NCBI GenBank assembly: GCA_028023455.1
Contig: JAQFVV010000279.1
Span: 60,001 to 124,000 of the forward strand
Reading direction: 5' to 3'
From: Epiperipatus broadwayi
Taxonomy: Eukaryota > Onychophora > Udeonychophora > Euonychophora > Peripatidae
DNA length: 64,000 nucleotides
Shown one piece after another: positions 45,827 to 58,113 of this stretch. The position numbers and the translations under genes were made by a program. Under the pieces are notes generated by a model. The model was not told where the DNA came from. It searched no databases and saw only the letters and a list, made by a program, of their open reading frames with translations. The first letter of the stretch is position 1, and each line of letters begins with the position of its first letter.

Positions 45827-46582
45827 ACTCCAAGTATATAAATTATCATTGTATTCAAAATATTTTTAATATACTATAGATTTTTATTTCACTTTTATTT
45901 TATTGTATATTTTTTCAGAATATGTTTTAATACATTTTGCTTTTTGCCAACATTTTTCTTATATTTGTTATTATTTAGCATCACATCATACATTAGTTTG
46001 TCATTGTAAAAATATCTTTTTCATATAACTTTCATTTAAATCTTTTATTTTATCAGTTTTTTCCTGCAAATTTCGACTGTAGGTTATTTACATGGTAGTT
46101 ATAATGAATTAATTTTTGTTATACATTTTATATTCTTATTTTAATATTTTATATTTGTGTTTACTATTATAAATGTATAACATTGTTATATTCATAAATT
46201 TATTGGATTACTAAATTTTGTTTTAGTAAATTTATTACCGTATTTACCAATTTAGCCTTTGTAAAATTAACAGTAATTTCTATTTTATTTTCAATTATTA
46301 TTGTATCATCATATCTATTACACTGAACGGTATTCTTTTTATTTATATACTTATTAATTATGTTTAATTTCTTATTCTTTTTATACTTACTGTTTCTATT
46401 TTATTCCTTTAAAAAATAAACATTGGTGCCAAACACCAAAAACACAATCTATGACACAAAATTAACAATGTAGAGATGGATTAACAGAATTATTACAGAA
46501 AAAATTAAATTGTAATCAGAAATCAGATATTATTAATATAACAATGTTTATCAATAATTGATAAACGTTTATATTTCAGATG
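45827..46582. other. Unassigned AT-rich DNA
   Basis: No gene, RNA or repeat boundary recognised. Confidence 0.5.
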
Positions 46583-46834
46583 CAACGATATATCTTTTAA
46601 ATAATTCCAATCTTCTTAGACCTTTTAAGAAAAAAATGTTTATTATTTTATTACAGTTTCAACTATTGATTACAGTCTTCTTCAGATCGCATTCTATCTC
46701 TCTACTTTTTCCTTTGAGAGATAGAATGAGATCTGAAGAAGACTGTGAGAAACAGTCAAAACTGTAATAAAATAATAAATATTTTTTGCTTAAAAGGTGT
46801 AAGAAGATTGGAATTATTTAAAAGATATATTGTT
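46583..46834. mobile_element. Near-perfect palindromic element, about 120-bp arms
   Basis: AACGATATATCTTTTAAATA on the left pairs with TATTTAAAAGATATATTGTT on the right. Pairing continues through TCCAATCTTCTTA, TTATTATTTTATTACAG and CAGTCTTCTTCAGATC to CTATCTCTC against GAGAGATAG around a short loop at about 46702-46713. The right arm has a small extra piece. The open frames that cross it (46558-46767, 46745-46933) mirror each other and are not genes. Confidence 0.9.
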
Positions 46835-47270
46835 ATATATGAAGAAGGAAAATTAAGGAAGAGAAAAAAGGAAGAAGTGTTTATAGAATTATATATTTCA
46901 GATATTGAAAAATTAATGATAAATGGGTCATGAGTTATGCTCTATACATTGTTGTGATATTATTTTAAATCGAAGATTTTCATAGGCTACAGATGTAAAT
47001 GAAATATTACCCAGGTCCATATGTGTATAATTTATTGAAAAAATATACAACTGAGTAATAAATATAAAATAATTGTGACATTGTTATTTGTAGATAATAT
47101 GGAAATATAACAATAAATGGAATCAATAGTACATACATAGGAAATATGATATTGTGTAATGTAGACATGTTGATGATATAATAATTATTAAAAATAAAAT
47201 AACTTTATTTTTATAGAGTTTAATAAAAATGTCCTTAATTATTTATGCATTTGTTAATGATAGAAGTTTT
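46835..47270. other. Unassigned AT-rich DNA
   Basis: Nothing recognisable. Confidence 0.5.
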
Positions 47271-47738
47271 GAAATAATTGCATAACACAATATAATAAAT
47301 ACAAAATATTTTATCTTCTGTTAACTATAACACATATGAAATAATACATTAAAAAAAAAAAAACCAAAAACATAAAATATAGAAAAATATTAAAGATTTA
47401 ATCATTTAAAAATATTTATTAACTTTAATTGTATTCATAAATTGTAAATTTTGATATATTAGATTTAAAATAAAGCATTTTAAATTATTTAAAATTATTC
47501 TCCATGAAATAATTGCATAACACAATATAATAAATACAAAATATTTTATCTTCTGTTAACTATAACACGTATGAAATAATACATTTTTAAAAAAAACCAA
47601 AAACATAAAATATAGAAAAATATTAAAGATTTAAACATTTAAAAATATTTATTAACTTTAATTGTATTCATAAATTGTAAATTTTGATATATTAGATTTA
47701 AAATAAAGCATTTTAAATTATTTAAAATTATTCTCCAT
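47271..47738 (+). repeat. 235-bp tandem duplication
   Basis: 47271-47505 and 47506-47738 are nearly identical direct copies, from GAAATAATTGCATAACAC to AAATTATTCTCCAT. They differ mainly in an A/T run and two or three substitutions. Non-coding. Confidence 0.95.
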
Positions 47739-48850
47739 AAAATTTACAATAAATTGACATATTGTGATATTTGTTAGTTATTCTTAAAAACAAGTTTCAA
47801 TTTTATAAAAATAATAATTCTTTATAACATATCCATAGTATAAATTTCTAGGTAAAATACATTTATTTGAGAGCTTTCTTTCTGAACAGAATAAATATTA
47901 CATCATATATTAATTTCATTTCAAATATTTATTTATTAGTAACATTAATAAATATGGAAAACAAAACTAAATTTCCAACTGAATTTGTCAATTTATTCAC
48001 ATGAACACATACATATACTAGGTATAAATAAATATTGTAAATAATATTATATAACCATTTTCTTTTGCAAATTAATAAGAAAACACATTTAAAATTGTAC
48101 AATAAATTTAAATTTATTTTATAATTAGATATAGTTTTACAATGAGGTAATTCATCTCAATATTACTTTAAAATTTAATTATTAAATTACATATATCTAA
48201 AAGTGTCTATCAATTTATTTTAAAAATCTTATATATATATATGTATTCTTCCCGATTTTTATTCAATAAAATAAATAAGTAAATATAAATTTATGTAGAA
48301 ATTTGTTTAAGAAACTACATTGTATTACAATTTTAAAAGTTTATTGAAAAGAAGAATAAATTATCTACAATTTGAGGTATTCTGCATATGTATAAGATAA
48401 ACCATTTTTCTTATATTTTATCAAGATAATTTCTCTGATTTCCGACTTCAAAATTCTGGTGATTTACTGTGAGTAGTGCAAAGATTAACAATCTTATCAT
48501 CATTAATATTAACTCGTAGTAGTTTAAGTGCATTAAAACAGACCCTGTTCACTATAAAAAAGCAAATGAAAACAAAATTAGCTTATAATCATTGACTTAC
48601 ACGTAATCAAAATTCTGATAATTTATTTTAAATTAAAAGTTTATAAATAAAAAAAACATTTATACATTCAACTATATGAAATAATAATTTATGTAACATT
48701 ACAACAACTTGGAAAAAAAAAATATTAAAATTGTGTCACAACCAAGGTTTCTTCCATTAACAAATAAAGCTTTTTAATAATTCAACTAAACATACTCCCT
48801 ATATATACGAAATAAAACAACCTTCCCAACATTTATTTCAAAACCCAGTT
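47739..48850. other. Unassigned AT-rich DNA
   Basis: No supported feature. Confidence 0.5.
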
Positions 48851-48975
48851 TTCTTTAACAACAATACCCACAGTCAGACCAGCTATGCAACACATAACAC
48901 GATCACATTTTCAGACCATGCCCCACAATGACTGCTATATTCAAACCCCTACTATCCAAGCACTTCTATTTGTTT
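48851..48975 (+). pseudogene. Possible LINE endonuclease fragment
   Basis: A GC-richer patch translates on the plus strand as SYATHNTITFSDHAPQ, a stop, then LLYSNPYYP. TFSDHAPQ resembles the terminal SDH motif of LINE endonucleases (compare STFSDHSAQ near 14940). Too short for certainty; a chance match is possible. Confidence 0.3.
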
Positions 48976-49405
48976 TGAGGTAAACCTCAGGTGCCAGTTA
49001 GCTACTAGAACTAACATGCTGGGACAGTAAATCCATAATCCAACACTCAAAATATCCTGTGACTAGCTCAATCTAAAGTAATACAATAACAAATTATTGC
49101 TTTAATTAGTGGTAAAGAATTGACTGACAAAATTAAGCTTAAAGATAATTTGTTTAACTAAATATTTATTATTGCAAAGTTTAAACTACTTTTATACAAC
49201 TTAATTAAATTAGACAATGATAATTGCATATAATGACCACACATATTATAGTAAGATATACAATATAATATAACAAAGAGTATTAAATAATACAAGGTAC
49301 ATGAAATCAATATAAAATATACTAAAGCATTTACATACATGGCATTTAAAAACATGCACATGTATAGTTCTTTATGCATATGTAGAGTTCATTATTATTT
49401 GACTC

Positions 49406-50117
49406 TGGGAGCCTACAAATTATTGCAATGGCTACTTTACTTAGAAATAAGAAAATGTTATTTATTACCTAGGATTTGAATGTGGACTTCTTGCACATTG
49501 TTCCTTCAATTTACAATCTTTCCAAACAGTTGGATGTGAGATTTTTTGAGGAGGTTTAATGCTTATTATTCTGAGGCATTTTCTTTAAGACAGTTAGATA
49601 TTGACAACAGATTTTCAAGTTGTTAGGCAGGCATTATTTTCATGGGCAGGTTGGCTGTTTCATTGGACTCAGGCTGGAGCAAAGTTGTATACTTCTGATG
49701 ACAATTAACAATGCATGATTGATTCTGGATACATAATAGACTGCTTGAATGATTGACTGAACTGAACTGCAATCTGAACTGATTAATTGACTGAACTGAA
49801 CTGCTTGTCTGATGAAAAACTGGACTATTTATTAGGATGGCCTGTTGTCATTTTGGTGTCTGCCAGCTATATTTGTTGTTGAAATTCCACTTTTAATCCT
49901 GTTGTTGGAGGTCTTTTAATTAGTGGCCATTGCAAACTTGTTGTTTTGTGAATTTTATTTAACTTAGTAGCCATCACAAATTTGTTGTTTTTAAATTCAT
50001 AGCCATTGCAAATTATGTGTTACAATATATTTTAACTTTCATTTATTCCTTATTATTAAACATGCACATATATATATTTTTATCAATCCTTATGTTTACA
50101 ATTACTATTGGCTCCCA
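49406..50117. mobile_element. Possible solo LTR or TIR element
   Basis: TGGGAGCC at 49406 and GGCTCCCA at 50110-50117 form an 8-bp TG...CA inverted terminus around 712 bp of slightly GC-richer DNA. The interior has degenerate repeats (TGACTGAACTGAACTGC twice near 49755-49815; TAGCCATTGCAAA-like unit three times at 49922-50010). Flanking bases do not match (GACTC against TATAT), so no target duplication supports it. Confidence 0.3.
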
Positions 50118-50501
50118 TATATATTTAAAATCACTTCATTATTTAGTTTTTACAATTACTTTCCTTTTTTTTTCTTTCTTTAATAATTTAAATGAAAAGA
50201 GAGAGATTTATTCTTGAACTATCATAACTTTTAATTGTTTATTTACTTTCTTATTAATTGCCAAGTTAATTCCCTCCCCCTTTCACTCAATCCTTAAATG
50301 TTTAGTTTGACATTTCTAAAGAAAATCCTCCCCCCTTCTGATTCATTAATTGATTTTTAACAAACTGTTTAAAAAAAAAACTCTTTAGATTTTTATAAAT
50401 AAGTCTCTCAATTTGAAACTTGAAACCCTCACATTATTTATGATAATTTTATCTTAATAAATTTTAGCCAAAAATTATATATGTACTGCTACGATATTGG
50501 T

Positions 50502-50538
<37 letters not shown>

Positions 50539-51537
50539 TATACTATGCTTTTTATTTTATTCTTCAATAAGTAATAGCTAATATTTACTCTCTATTTATT
50601 ACTGAAAAAAAGTTTTAAGATGTGCATATATTTTCTAATGAAATTATGCAACAAAAATATTGTGATGGATAAAATATGCAATCAGTTTTGTAGTACATCA
50701 CACAGTGACTCAAAAATATATTTGAATAGGTAATGCTCTGATGTCTTGACTATAATTTTATAGTTAATGGCTATATTAGCATAGCAATAAATTTATATTT
50801 TACATTCCACTATTATCATGTTCTGTCAACAGATAATGAAGTTCTACACTGCAGAGGTCAACTTACACAAAATGGCAATGTTAGATTGCATTATTTGTAA
50901 AATATAAAAAAAAATATTTAAAATTATAAATTTTTTGTTTCAATGCAAATTTATTATTTGCAAAAAAATGTTTTTATTAATAAATGTAAAATATATTTTA
51001 TATTTATAGTTACAACATGTTTTATGTAGTGGGGAAAATAAAAGAATTTACAAGTAACATAAAAAGTAAGTTTTTTAAATAAGAAATTTATTGCTTTTAT
51101 TTTTTTAGTTATATATAAAATAATTTTTATGATAACTATGTTAAAAAAGAGACTTATTTTTCCACAAACATTATTCAAGTTGAAGGCTACATATATGTAA
51201 AATTACATTCTGCAAAGTGAGCCTTGATTTAATTAGATGAATTGATATGGCAAAGACTATGCTGAGTTTTTAATGAAATTGATAAAATTTGTAAAAAAAA
51301 ATCTGATATTTTATATTTTTAATATTTCTATCCATTTATTGTATAAATTAATTGTTGTAATAATTTTAATAAATATGTAAATACATTATAGTATATCAAT
51401 TATGTAATATTGATAATAGAAACATTCTTGTAGAACAGCTAAGTCTGAGAAGGTTACTATGATAACTCAGATCAGATTGCTAGAGTCATTGAAACACTTT
51501 TTTAAATCAATGCCAATCTATTAATTAGATTTTTTAA

Positions 51538-51540
<3 letters not shown>
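50118..51540. other. Unassigned AT-rich DNA with (TA)n
   Basis: Contains a (TA)n tract at about 50503-50535 and no recognised gene. Confidence 0.5.
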
Positions 51541-51621
<81 letters not shown>

Positions 51622-51637
51622 AAAATATATATATATT
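51541..51637. repeat. Long (TA)n tract
   Basis: About 80 bp of uninterrupted TA, then a short TAATAAAAATATATAT stretch. Confidence 0.97.
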
Positions 51638-52584
51638 ATCATTGGTATAAAAGTGTGGGAATTATTTTCAAGGTTATTTCAGTAAATAAGGAATCATACA
51701 TTTGGATGATAGTACTAATATACCTAAACTTAGTTCTTCCATGAATAAGTTAATTTCTCTATGATAACAGATATAAATAAAAACTATTCAATGATTTACA
51801 ATAAAGTAACATCATAAATTTTACTCTACCTATATGAAACCATACTAAAATTAAGTTTAAACTCTCAGAACATTTAATGTTGAAAGATCAGTAATATTAA
51901 ATCAAATTTAGTTTAAAACATATTGGACATGAATCTATTTCTAATGTAAATCTATTCTGTATTACTTTTAAAAGATGAAGATGCAAGATTAATGATTAAG
52001 AATAAAATAATTATATGCAACAACTCTTCTGAATGAAGCTCAATAAATTAGTGATTATAGAGAACTAAAATGTTTTATTTTCCATGAGTGCGATAGGAAG
52101 TTGCAATTTGTTATATTACTTTTAAAGGTGCATTGAATAAACACACTACTGATTGATTTCATTGTGAAGCAGGTGCTGAGAGGAGGCATGGCTACAATTT
52201 GGCAAAATGAAGTATTTAGAAAAGTAATATTCTGTGAAAATATTAAGAGATAAATATTTAAAATTCTTTTTTTTTCCCAAAGTGGTTACTTCTGCTCAGT
52301 TTTTTTTTTTTTTAATTTTTTTAAAATTTTAGTTTATTATATTCTTATACATATTTTACTATAATTACATTCCTACTTTCAACTATATAATATGGTTATT
52401 TTCAAGGATTATTCCTCTCTACATATTTTTTTTATATTTATACTCCCATCATTATGTATATTCATATTTTATTGGAACATTTGTTTTTAATTGTTGTCTA
52501 AATTTTTTTGTATAATTTTGCAGAGAAGTTTAAACTGTAATAAAAGTGTTCTAAGAAAATAAGAATAATATATATATATTATAA
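51638..52584. other. Unassigned AT-rich DNA
   Basis: No supported feature until the LTR-like unit that begins near 52585, after another (TA)n run. Confidence 0.5.
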
Positions 52585-54707
52585 TGATCCGGAGAAGGCC
52601 TTAATGTAAACTGCACTACAGGGCGCCACTAGGCATTTGAACCTAGAAAATTTATATAGTAGGCAGATACGTAAGTTCAAAAAAAAATTAAAATATATAT
52701 TTTGATTCCGGTCGTTAGCCCATTGTCACTAGCTCAGTGGAACAGCAGAGATTTATATTTTATAAATTCTTATCTAAGAATATTAAAAAAAAAAAGAATA
52801 AAATAAGACACTGCCAGTAATTAACATATAAACATTTATTTATGCACATATATATAAAATTTAGCATTATTTTAGAATAACCTTTACTTTGGATTTTAAC
52901 TTGATTTTAGAATTTAAATTTACATTTTAATTTTTATAATATTATAAGTTTACATTTTAATTAAGTTCACACAGATGGATTTATGAAAGTTTGTTTTATA
53001 ATGTTGAGTATAGTTCAGTTACATAGATTACATGGTTAAAAACATTTCAAATAAACATAACCGATCAAAATACAAAGTCATTGAATACGTCAATTGTAGA
53101 GGGAATACAAAAAACCCATTGGCATTCATCATAAGATACCACATAGACACCAATAACTTATAAGACATCCAAAATAAATACATCTTAGATACTCACCATA
53201 AGGTATCAGTATTTACCGAATGTCTATATATTTTGATCAAATATAAAAACCAAAAACATAATTAACCAATAATGAACCCATGCAAGCGTCTATACCCAAC
53301 TTAAATTTAATGCATTTTTATTTAGGGTGTCGAGTATGAATAGACTACATAGATTTGCATTTGAAAAGAAAATATTTTATCCTTGTTTAACCCTAGGCCA
53401 AAAGTTCGCAGTCAAACCAACTTCAATCCATCTGATATATCTATGTATTCAATGTAATATGACTACAACAGCACAAAAGGTTAAGAGAAGAAATTGCCTC
53501 TCATCAGATAGGAATATTACATCTATCTGACAAGAAGAGCAATAAAAAAAACTCCATAGGAAAGGACTGCGGTCATTTTGCCGACTTACGATCACATTCC
53601 GTAGGCAAAAAGGAAGTGTGCAGCGTATAAAGCGATTCTGCCCATAGCGAATCTCATACTACATCAACTAATTACACCAATATACCCAATCCATTGACCT
53701 AATTCAACTACGAAACAAATAACCTAAGATTACCCTCCCCTAATATAACTTTACAAATCTATACAGCCATTCACACCTGACTTAAGTTTAACATTTATAT
53801 AATTTAATTTATCGCAAAACAAAAATCATAAATAAAACTTAAAGAACAAAAAAAATAAATGGAAATGATTTTACAATAAAGAAATACATCAAATAAAATT
53901 ATAACTAATTAATAAATAATTTAGTTTGGTCAGATAGGAATCTAATTCTATAAATTAAATACTGAGAAAGTTTATATTTTAAAGTTCTTAGTGTTTTCAA
54001 ATTAATCTTCATTTAAGTTCATAATGTGCTTACGGTTTTAGAAATGTTCATTAGTTATCCATTGCTTGCTGTGTGAAATCCAGCATTAAATCCACAATGA
54101 TCCCATGGTCCTCAATATAGGAAAAGCGATGTTCATTTCCCTTTTTTTTTTTATAACAACTGAAGGAATTGAAAGTGCATTTTTCAAGCCCTTCGTCACC
54201 AACTCTCTGACTTAAACACATCTCAATCCTCTTGTAATAACTAACTAATAATTTCCAAACTTTTCCTTTTATATTAATTTTAAGGATTCAATTGACATTA
54301 CATCATCAATGTCATGGTCCTTTCGCTGAGGTCTGATTCCATTGTTTTTCTCTCCTATCTGATCTATTGCTTATACATTCAAATGCCCAAGGCTATTTTA
54401 CATTGACTAATTAAAATAATCATTTCCATTTTTCAATAACATTAATTAATTTGTTTTCAAACTTAAAGATATATTTTTATCTCTAAATCTTTTTTAAGTT
54501 TTTGCTTTTACAATACCTTTTCTATTTTTAATAAAGTTTTATTTTATTAATTTTTTTCATCTGTGCGATTTTATATAGATACGAGTTTAGTATAGAATTT
54601 TAATTTTCAATTTTTAATTCTTAAAAAAAGAAGTTTTATTAGCGAACTTTTATTTTTTTCATGTTTACTAATAAAAAAACAATGTAACGACGTCTGTGCC
54701 CATTACA
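52585..54707 (-). mobile_element. Diverged solo-LTR-like unit, copy A
   Basis: On the minus strand it begins TGTAATGGGCACAGACGTCG and ends CCGGATCA (TG...CA, about 2.12 kb). It parallels 61743-64000 along its whole length in opposite orientation: GTTACATTG, ATGGAAATGATT, GACCTCAGCGAAAGGA, CACTGAGCTAGTGACAATGG and GGCGCCC-type blocks are shared. It sits between (TA)n runs. No primer-binding site or polypurine tract adjoins either end, so a solo LTR is the simplest reading. A clean target duplication is not visible. The internal 67-codon frame is not supported as a gene. Confidence 0.65.
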
Positions 54708-54721
54708 ATATATATATAAAT

Positions 54722-54975
54722 ACACAAGACTTCAACTCGGCCATTCAAGCTCCCTACAGCTATCCACTCCATCTTATTCAACTGATATACATGACCACAT
54801 ACATGTGAAAAAGATAAATGATTCCCAAAATACATATTTCATGCTGAACCAGCACTCATCAGTTGATTCGGATCACCATCTCCCACACATATATACATTC
54901 AGTGCTCGGGTTTATATTAATAAGATAGCAAATCTTTAAACTTTAATGGACAAGGTTCAATTTTCTCCACCTTCC
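54722..54975 (+). repeat. Interspersed repeat, 'ACCAGCACTCATCAGTT' family, copy 4
   Basis: Starts 15 bp from copy A of the LTR-like unit. It contains CAGCTATCCACTCCATCTTA, AAATGATTCCCAAAATACAT, CCAGCACTCATCAGTT, CATCTCCCACACATATATA and CTTTAAACTTTAATGG in the family order. Confidence 0.75.
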
Positions 54976-55227
54976 TACTGAAATGAATGTTTTTATGGGC
55001 ATACGATGTTTTATAAATAACATTTTCAGAAACAACCATGTTTAATAAAATAAAATTAAAGTTTATATATATTGAATGAAAAAAAAAACTTATTTTCTCA
55101 GGATAATCAATTAGTATTTGATTGCCTAGCAATATCAAAATATAAAAATGATCTGTTTCGATAAATATAATATTTTAACTTTTTATTATTTATTAAATAT
55201 ATATATAAATCAGATAAGATAAATATA
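54976..55227. other. Unassigned AT-rich DNA
   Basis: Short spacer without recognised features. Confidence 0.5.
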
Positions 55228-55395
55228 ATAATCAAAATACTCTATGATTAAACTCTACAATAATCTATATACCTATATAAAAAATTAACGATAGCTATAA
55301 CCAGCTTATGGCGCTGAACGCTATTCTGAGAAGCATTTAGTTGTCAAATGCTACTCTGGCATATTGTAGAGTTTATTCCAGAGTATTTTGATTAT
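55228..55395. mobile_element. MITE-like element with ATAATCAAAATACTCT ends
   Basis: ATAATCAAAATACTCT on the left pairs with AGAGTATTTTGATTAT on the right. After a short mismatch, AAACTCTACAATA pairs with TATTGTAGAGTTT, giving arms of about 36 bp. The middle also contains a small hairpin (GCATTTAGTTGTCAAATGC). No coding content. Confidence 0.85.
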
Positions 55396-57610
55396 ACATA
55401 TAATGAGGGGAACATAAATATAACAAAAAGAATGTAATATGAATAATCTCTAAAAATGAGCAAAAAAAAAGTATAATGAAATTATAATATAGCATGCATA
55501 AATAGATAAAAAAACGACAACAACAACAAATGATTCATATAATAAATCAAGATTTTAAAAGAACAAACTGAATTGTATATGTTATGTGTTAAAATACAGA
55601 ATTACAGGAGATTAAGTAAACAGACTAAAGGATCAGCAAGTGATATACGTATTTGTATTTATGTTTTGTAAGATTGGTTTGAATAGTTATTGCAAAATTC
55701 ATCTCTTATTTTTATATTTCTATTCTTTATATCTTTTTATTCAAAAGTTGGATAGGCCATATATGCTAGGAGTGACCGATGATGATAATGTTTTTTGTTT
55801 ATTTATTTCTAGATTGTTTTAAATAAATGATTTATGTAGGTAAAACTGCTATGAATTATTTTTGCAAAATTAAGAGAAACTCCAGTATTTTATTGTCAGT
55901 GTCAAAAAGAAGTTGTTAATGATTAGACTAGTTAAGGTTGAAGATGAGAGGTTTTGTATTTATTTAAACTATACTTAGATAGATATCTATTTACTGACAA
56001 AATATTGGATGAGGCCTCAGTCAGTTAGTTTTAAACGTTTTAAGCGGACTTGACAAATTTTGGCTTTATAAAAAAATTTTCAAGTTCTTCAGATTTAGAA
56101 AACTAACACGTAATTATGTATTGGAGATTTATTAACTATTACACTTCACAGTCATTGTGAATTATACATAAAAAGAATAGAAGATAAATATTTTTTTTTT
56201 AAAAAATAATGTTTTATAAGGTTACTAATGAGTTCATAAAAAATAACCTTCTTTCAAAATAGTTCTTCCATTTTAATGAAAATCGTTTTAGAGTAGATTG
56301 TGATATAGCAGGGTCAAATCAGTTTAGAATTTTAAAATAATTTTATCGATGCGTACATTGGATTTATTTAAGGTCAGAGGGTTACAGCTCTAAACTTCGT
56401 TCATAAACCTATTTATTTTAACCGGATCATTTAAAGGCTATGCGATTTTACTTAAGCAATTTCGAAAACGTGAATAATAAATTCATACCAAGAAAAATCT
56501 TTGTCTATTTATTATATCAATATTTTAAACATTGAATTCGAGCGAAAATATAGTTCTTTTTTTTTTTTTTCAAATGCAAAATTTACTAAAAGTTATTCAA
56601 AAAATATAAGTTCATTTTTTTTTCTTAAACCATCTGGCTGGTTATTTCTACGATTTATTTTATTAACTTTAAATAGCAAGCCACGCGTATTGCGCTCCGT
56701 ATTACTTCTAGACGGATTTTTTTATTATTATTATTTTATTTATTTAAATGCAGATGAATGAGATTGTATAAATTTAGATAAAATGTTAACTAATGGTTTT
56801 TTTTTTAAGAATTGAAAGTATAAGTGTTAAGTGGTATGCTTTGGGATCGCAGAATATTCATAGAGCGGAACTAATAAAAGTAACGGAACAATTTAGCAAT
56901 AAAATAAGCCACGTGATTAAAATATAATTTTAAATACATGAAAAATGTTTCTATATATATATAATGTCTGCCTGGGTAATAATTAACGAATTTTGTTTAT
57001 GCGTGTATGTTAAGTTCTTGTACTTAAAATAGATGAAAACAGCAATGCAATAATAATAGAATACTACCATGCCTGAACCAAATTAAACCACGATGAGTGC
57101 TTTACGACTTAATCGAGTCAATTGTTGCCGATATCCTTTCTTAATACTCTCGAATAATTACTAATACACATATATTTAAATAATTGTGTATAACAAGTAT
57201 TCAAGCAATAAATAGCATGCTACTAAACCCAAAATTAAGCTATAATATGGACATCACATAAGAACACTAGCATTCAAAGAATATCATGCAAACCATATTT
57301 TTTCAATGACTTCTTACATTTATTCTTCATATAATTTTTTTAAAAATAACTAGTTAAAATAAAGATGGTCCGGAATTTTCTTTTTAATTCTTAAATTATT
57401 AAACATGTTTTATATGTGCCAGCCAATACACCAGATAAAATGCCTCTAGCTACTGCAAACAAACTATACTATTTAAGGGTCAGTGGTTATAGTTTAACAC
57501 TGTTTGCTAATCTTTTAATACAACTGTAAATCTAACAATTAATGACCTTAAACCTAAAGTCTAACTTCAAGTCTCTTTTAATCACATCTAGGTTAAGTAT
57601 ACACATTGTA
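55396..57610. other. Unassigned AT-rich DNA
   Basis: No recognised gene. Short frames such as 56501-56761 have no domain. The last part (57540-57600, TTAATCACATCTAGGTTAAG) resembles the ends of the fold-back repeat at 8617-8745. Confidence 0.45.
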
Positions 57611-58113
57611 ATTAATCCGTTTTTTATAAAAATCTTTATTTTTTGTACAATGCTTACACAACACCCATCAACATCAACAAATACACATTAATCACATTAC
57701 AGCAATTTTTATGGATCTAATTATTTTTGAACATATGTACATTTTACCTTGTTACATTGAATCACTGTGTAATCCTCAATGGGTAAGTGTACCCAAAATT
57801 TTTGTAATCTTTTATTAATAAAGGTTACTTTGAGAAAAAAAAGAATAAAGATTTTTGGTAATAGTTTTAACAAGGCTGTAAACCTTAGCAATGAGCGTCT
57901 GAAAAAAATCGTCACTAGGGACCTCTGTAGGCAATGAGCGTCTGAAAAAATCGTCACTAGGGACCTCTGTAGGTCTACAGAGGTCCCTAGTGACGATTTT
58001 TTCAGACGCTCATTGCTAAGGTTTACAGCCTTGTTAAAACTATTACTGAAATAATAGTGAGCGTTTAATAAATTTATAATTACAATAAAGATTTTTATAA
58101 AAACGGATTAATT
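57611..58113. mobile_element. Nested palindromic element with internal duplication
   Basis: Outer ends ATTAATCCGTTTTTTATAAA and TTTATAAAAACGGATTAATT are about 30-bp inverted repeats. The interior holds a second, almost perfect palindrome (57858-58047): GTAATAGTTTTAACAAGGCT on the left and AGCCTTGTTAAAACTATTAC on the right, meeting near 57973. On the left side a 42-bp block containing GAGCGTCTGAAAAAATCGTC is present twice in tandem, on the right only once. About 215 bp of unrelated DNA lie between left outer end and inner palindrome. No transposase. Confidence 0.85.

Noticed and set aside
46558-46933. Two open frames of 69 and 62 codons
   Set aside because: They lie in and mirror the two arms of a palindrome; base pairing of the arms, not coding, explains the sequence.
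47271-47738. CRISPR-like array or satellite
   Set aside because: Only two long tandem copies with no spacer structure, in a eukaryotic genome.
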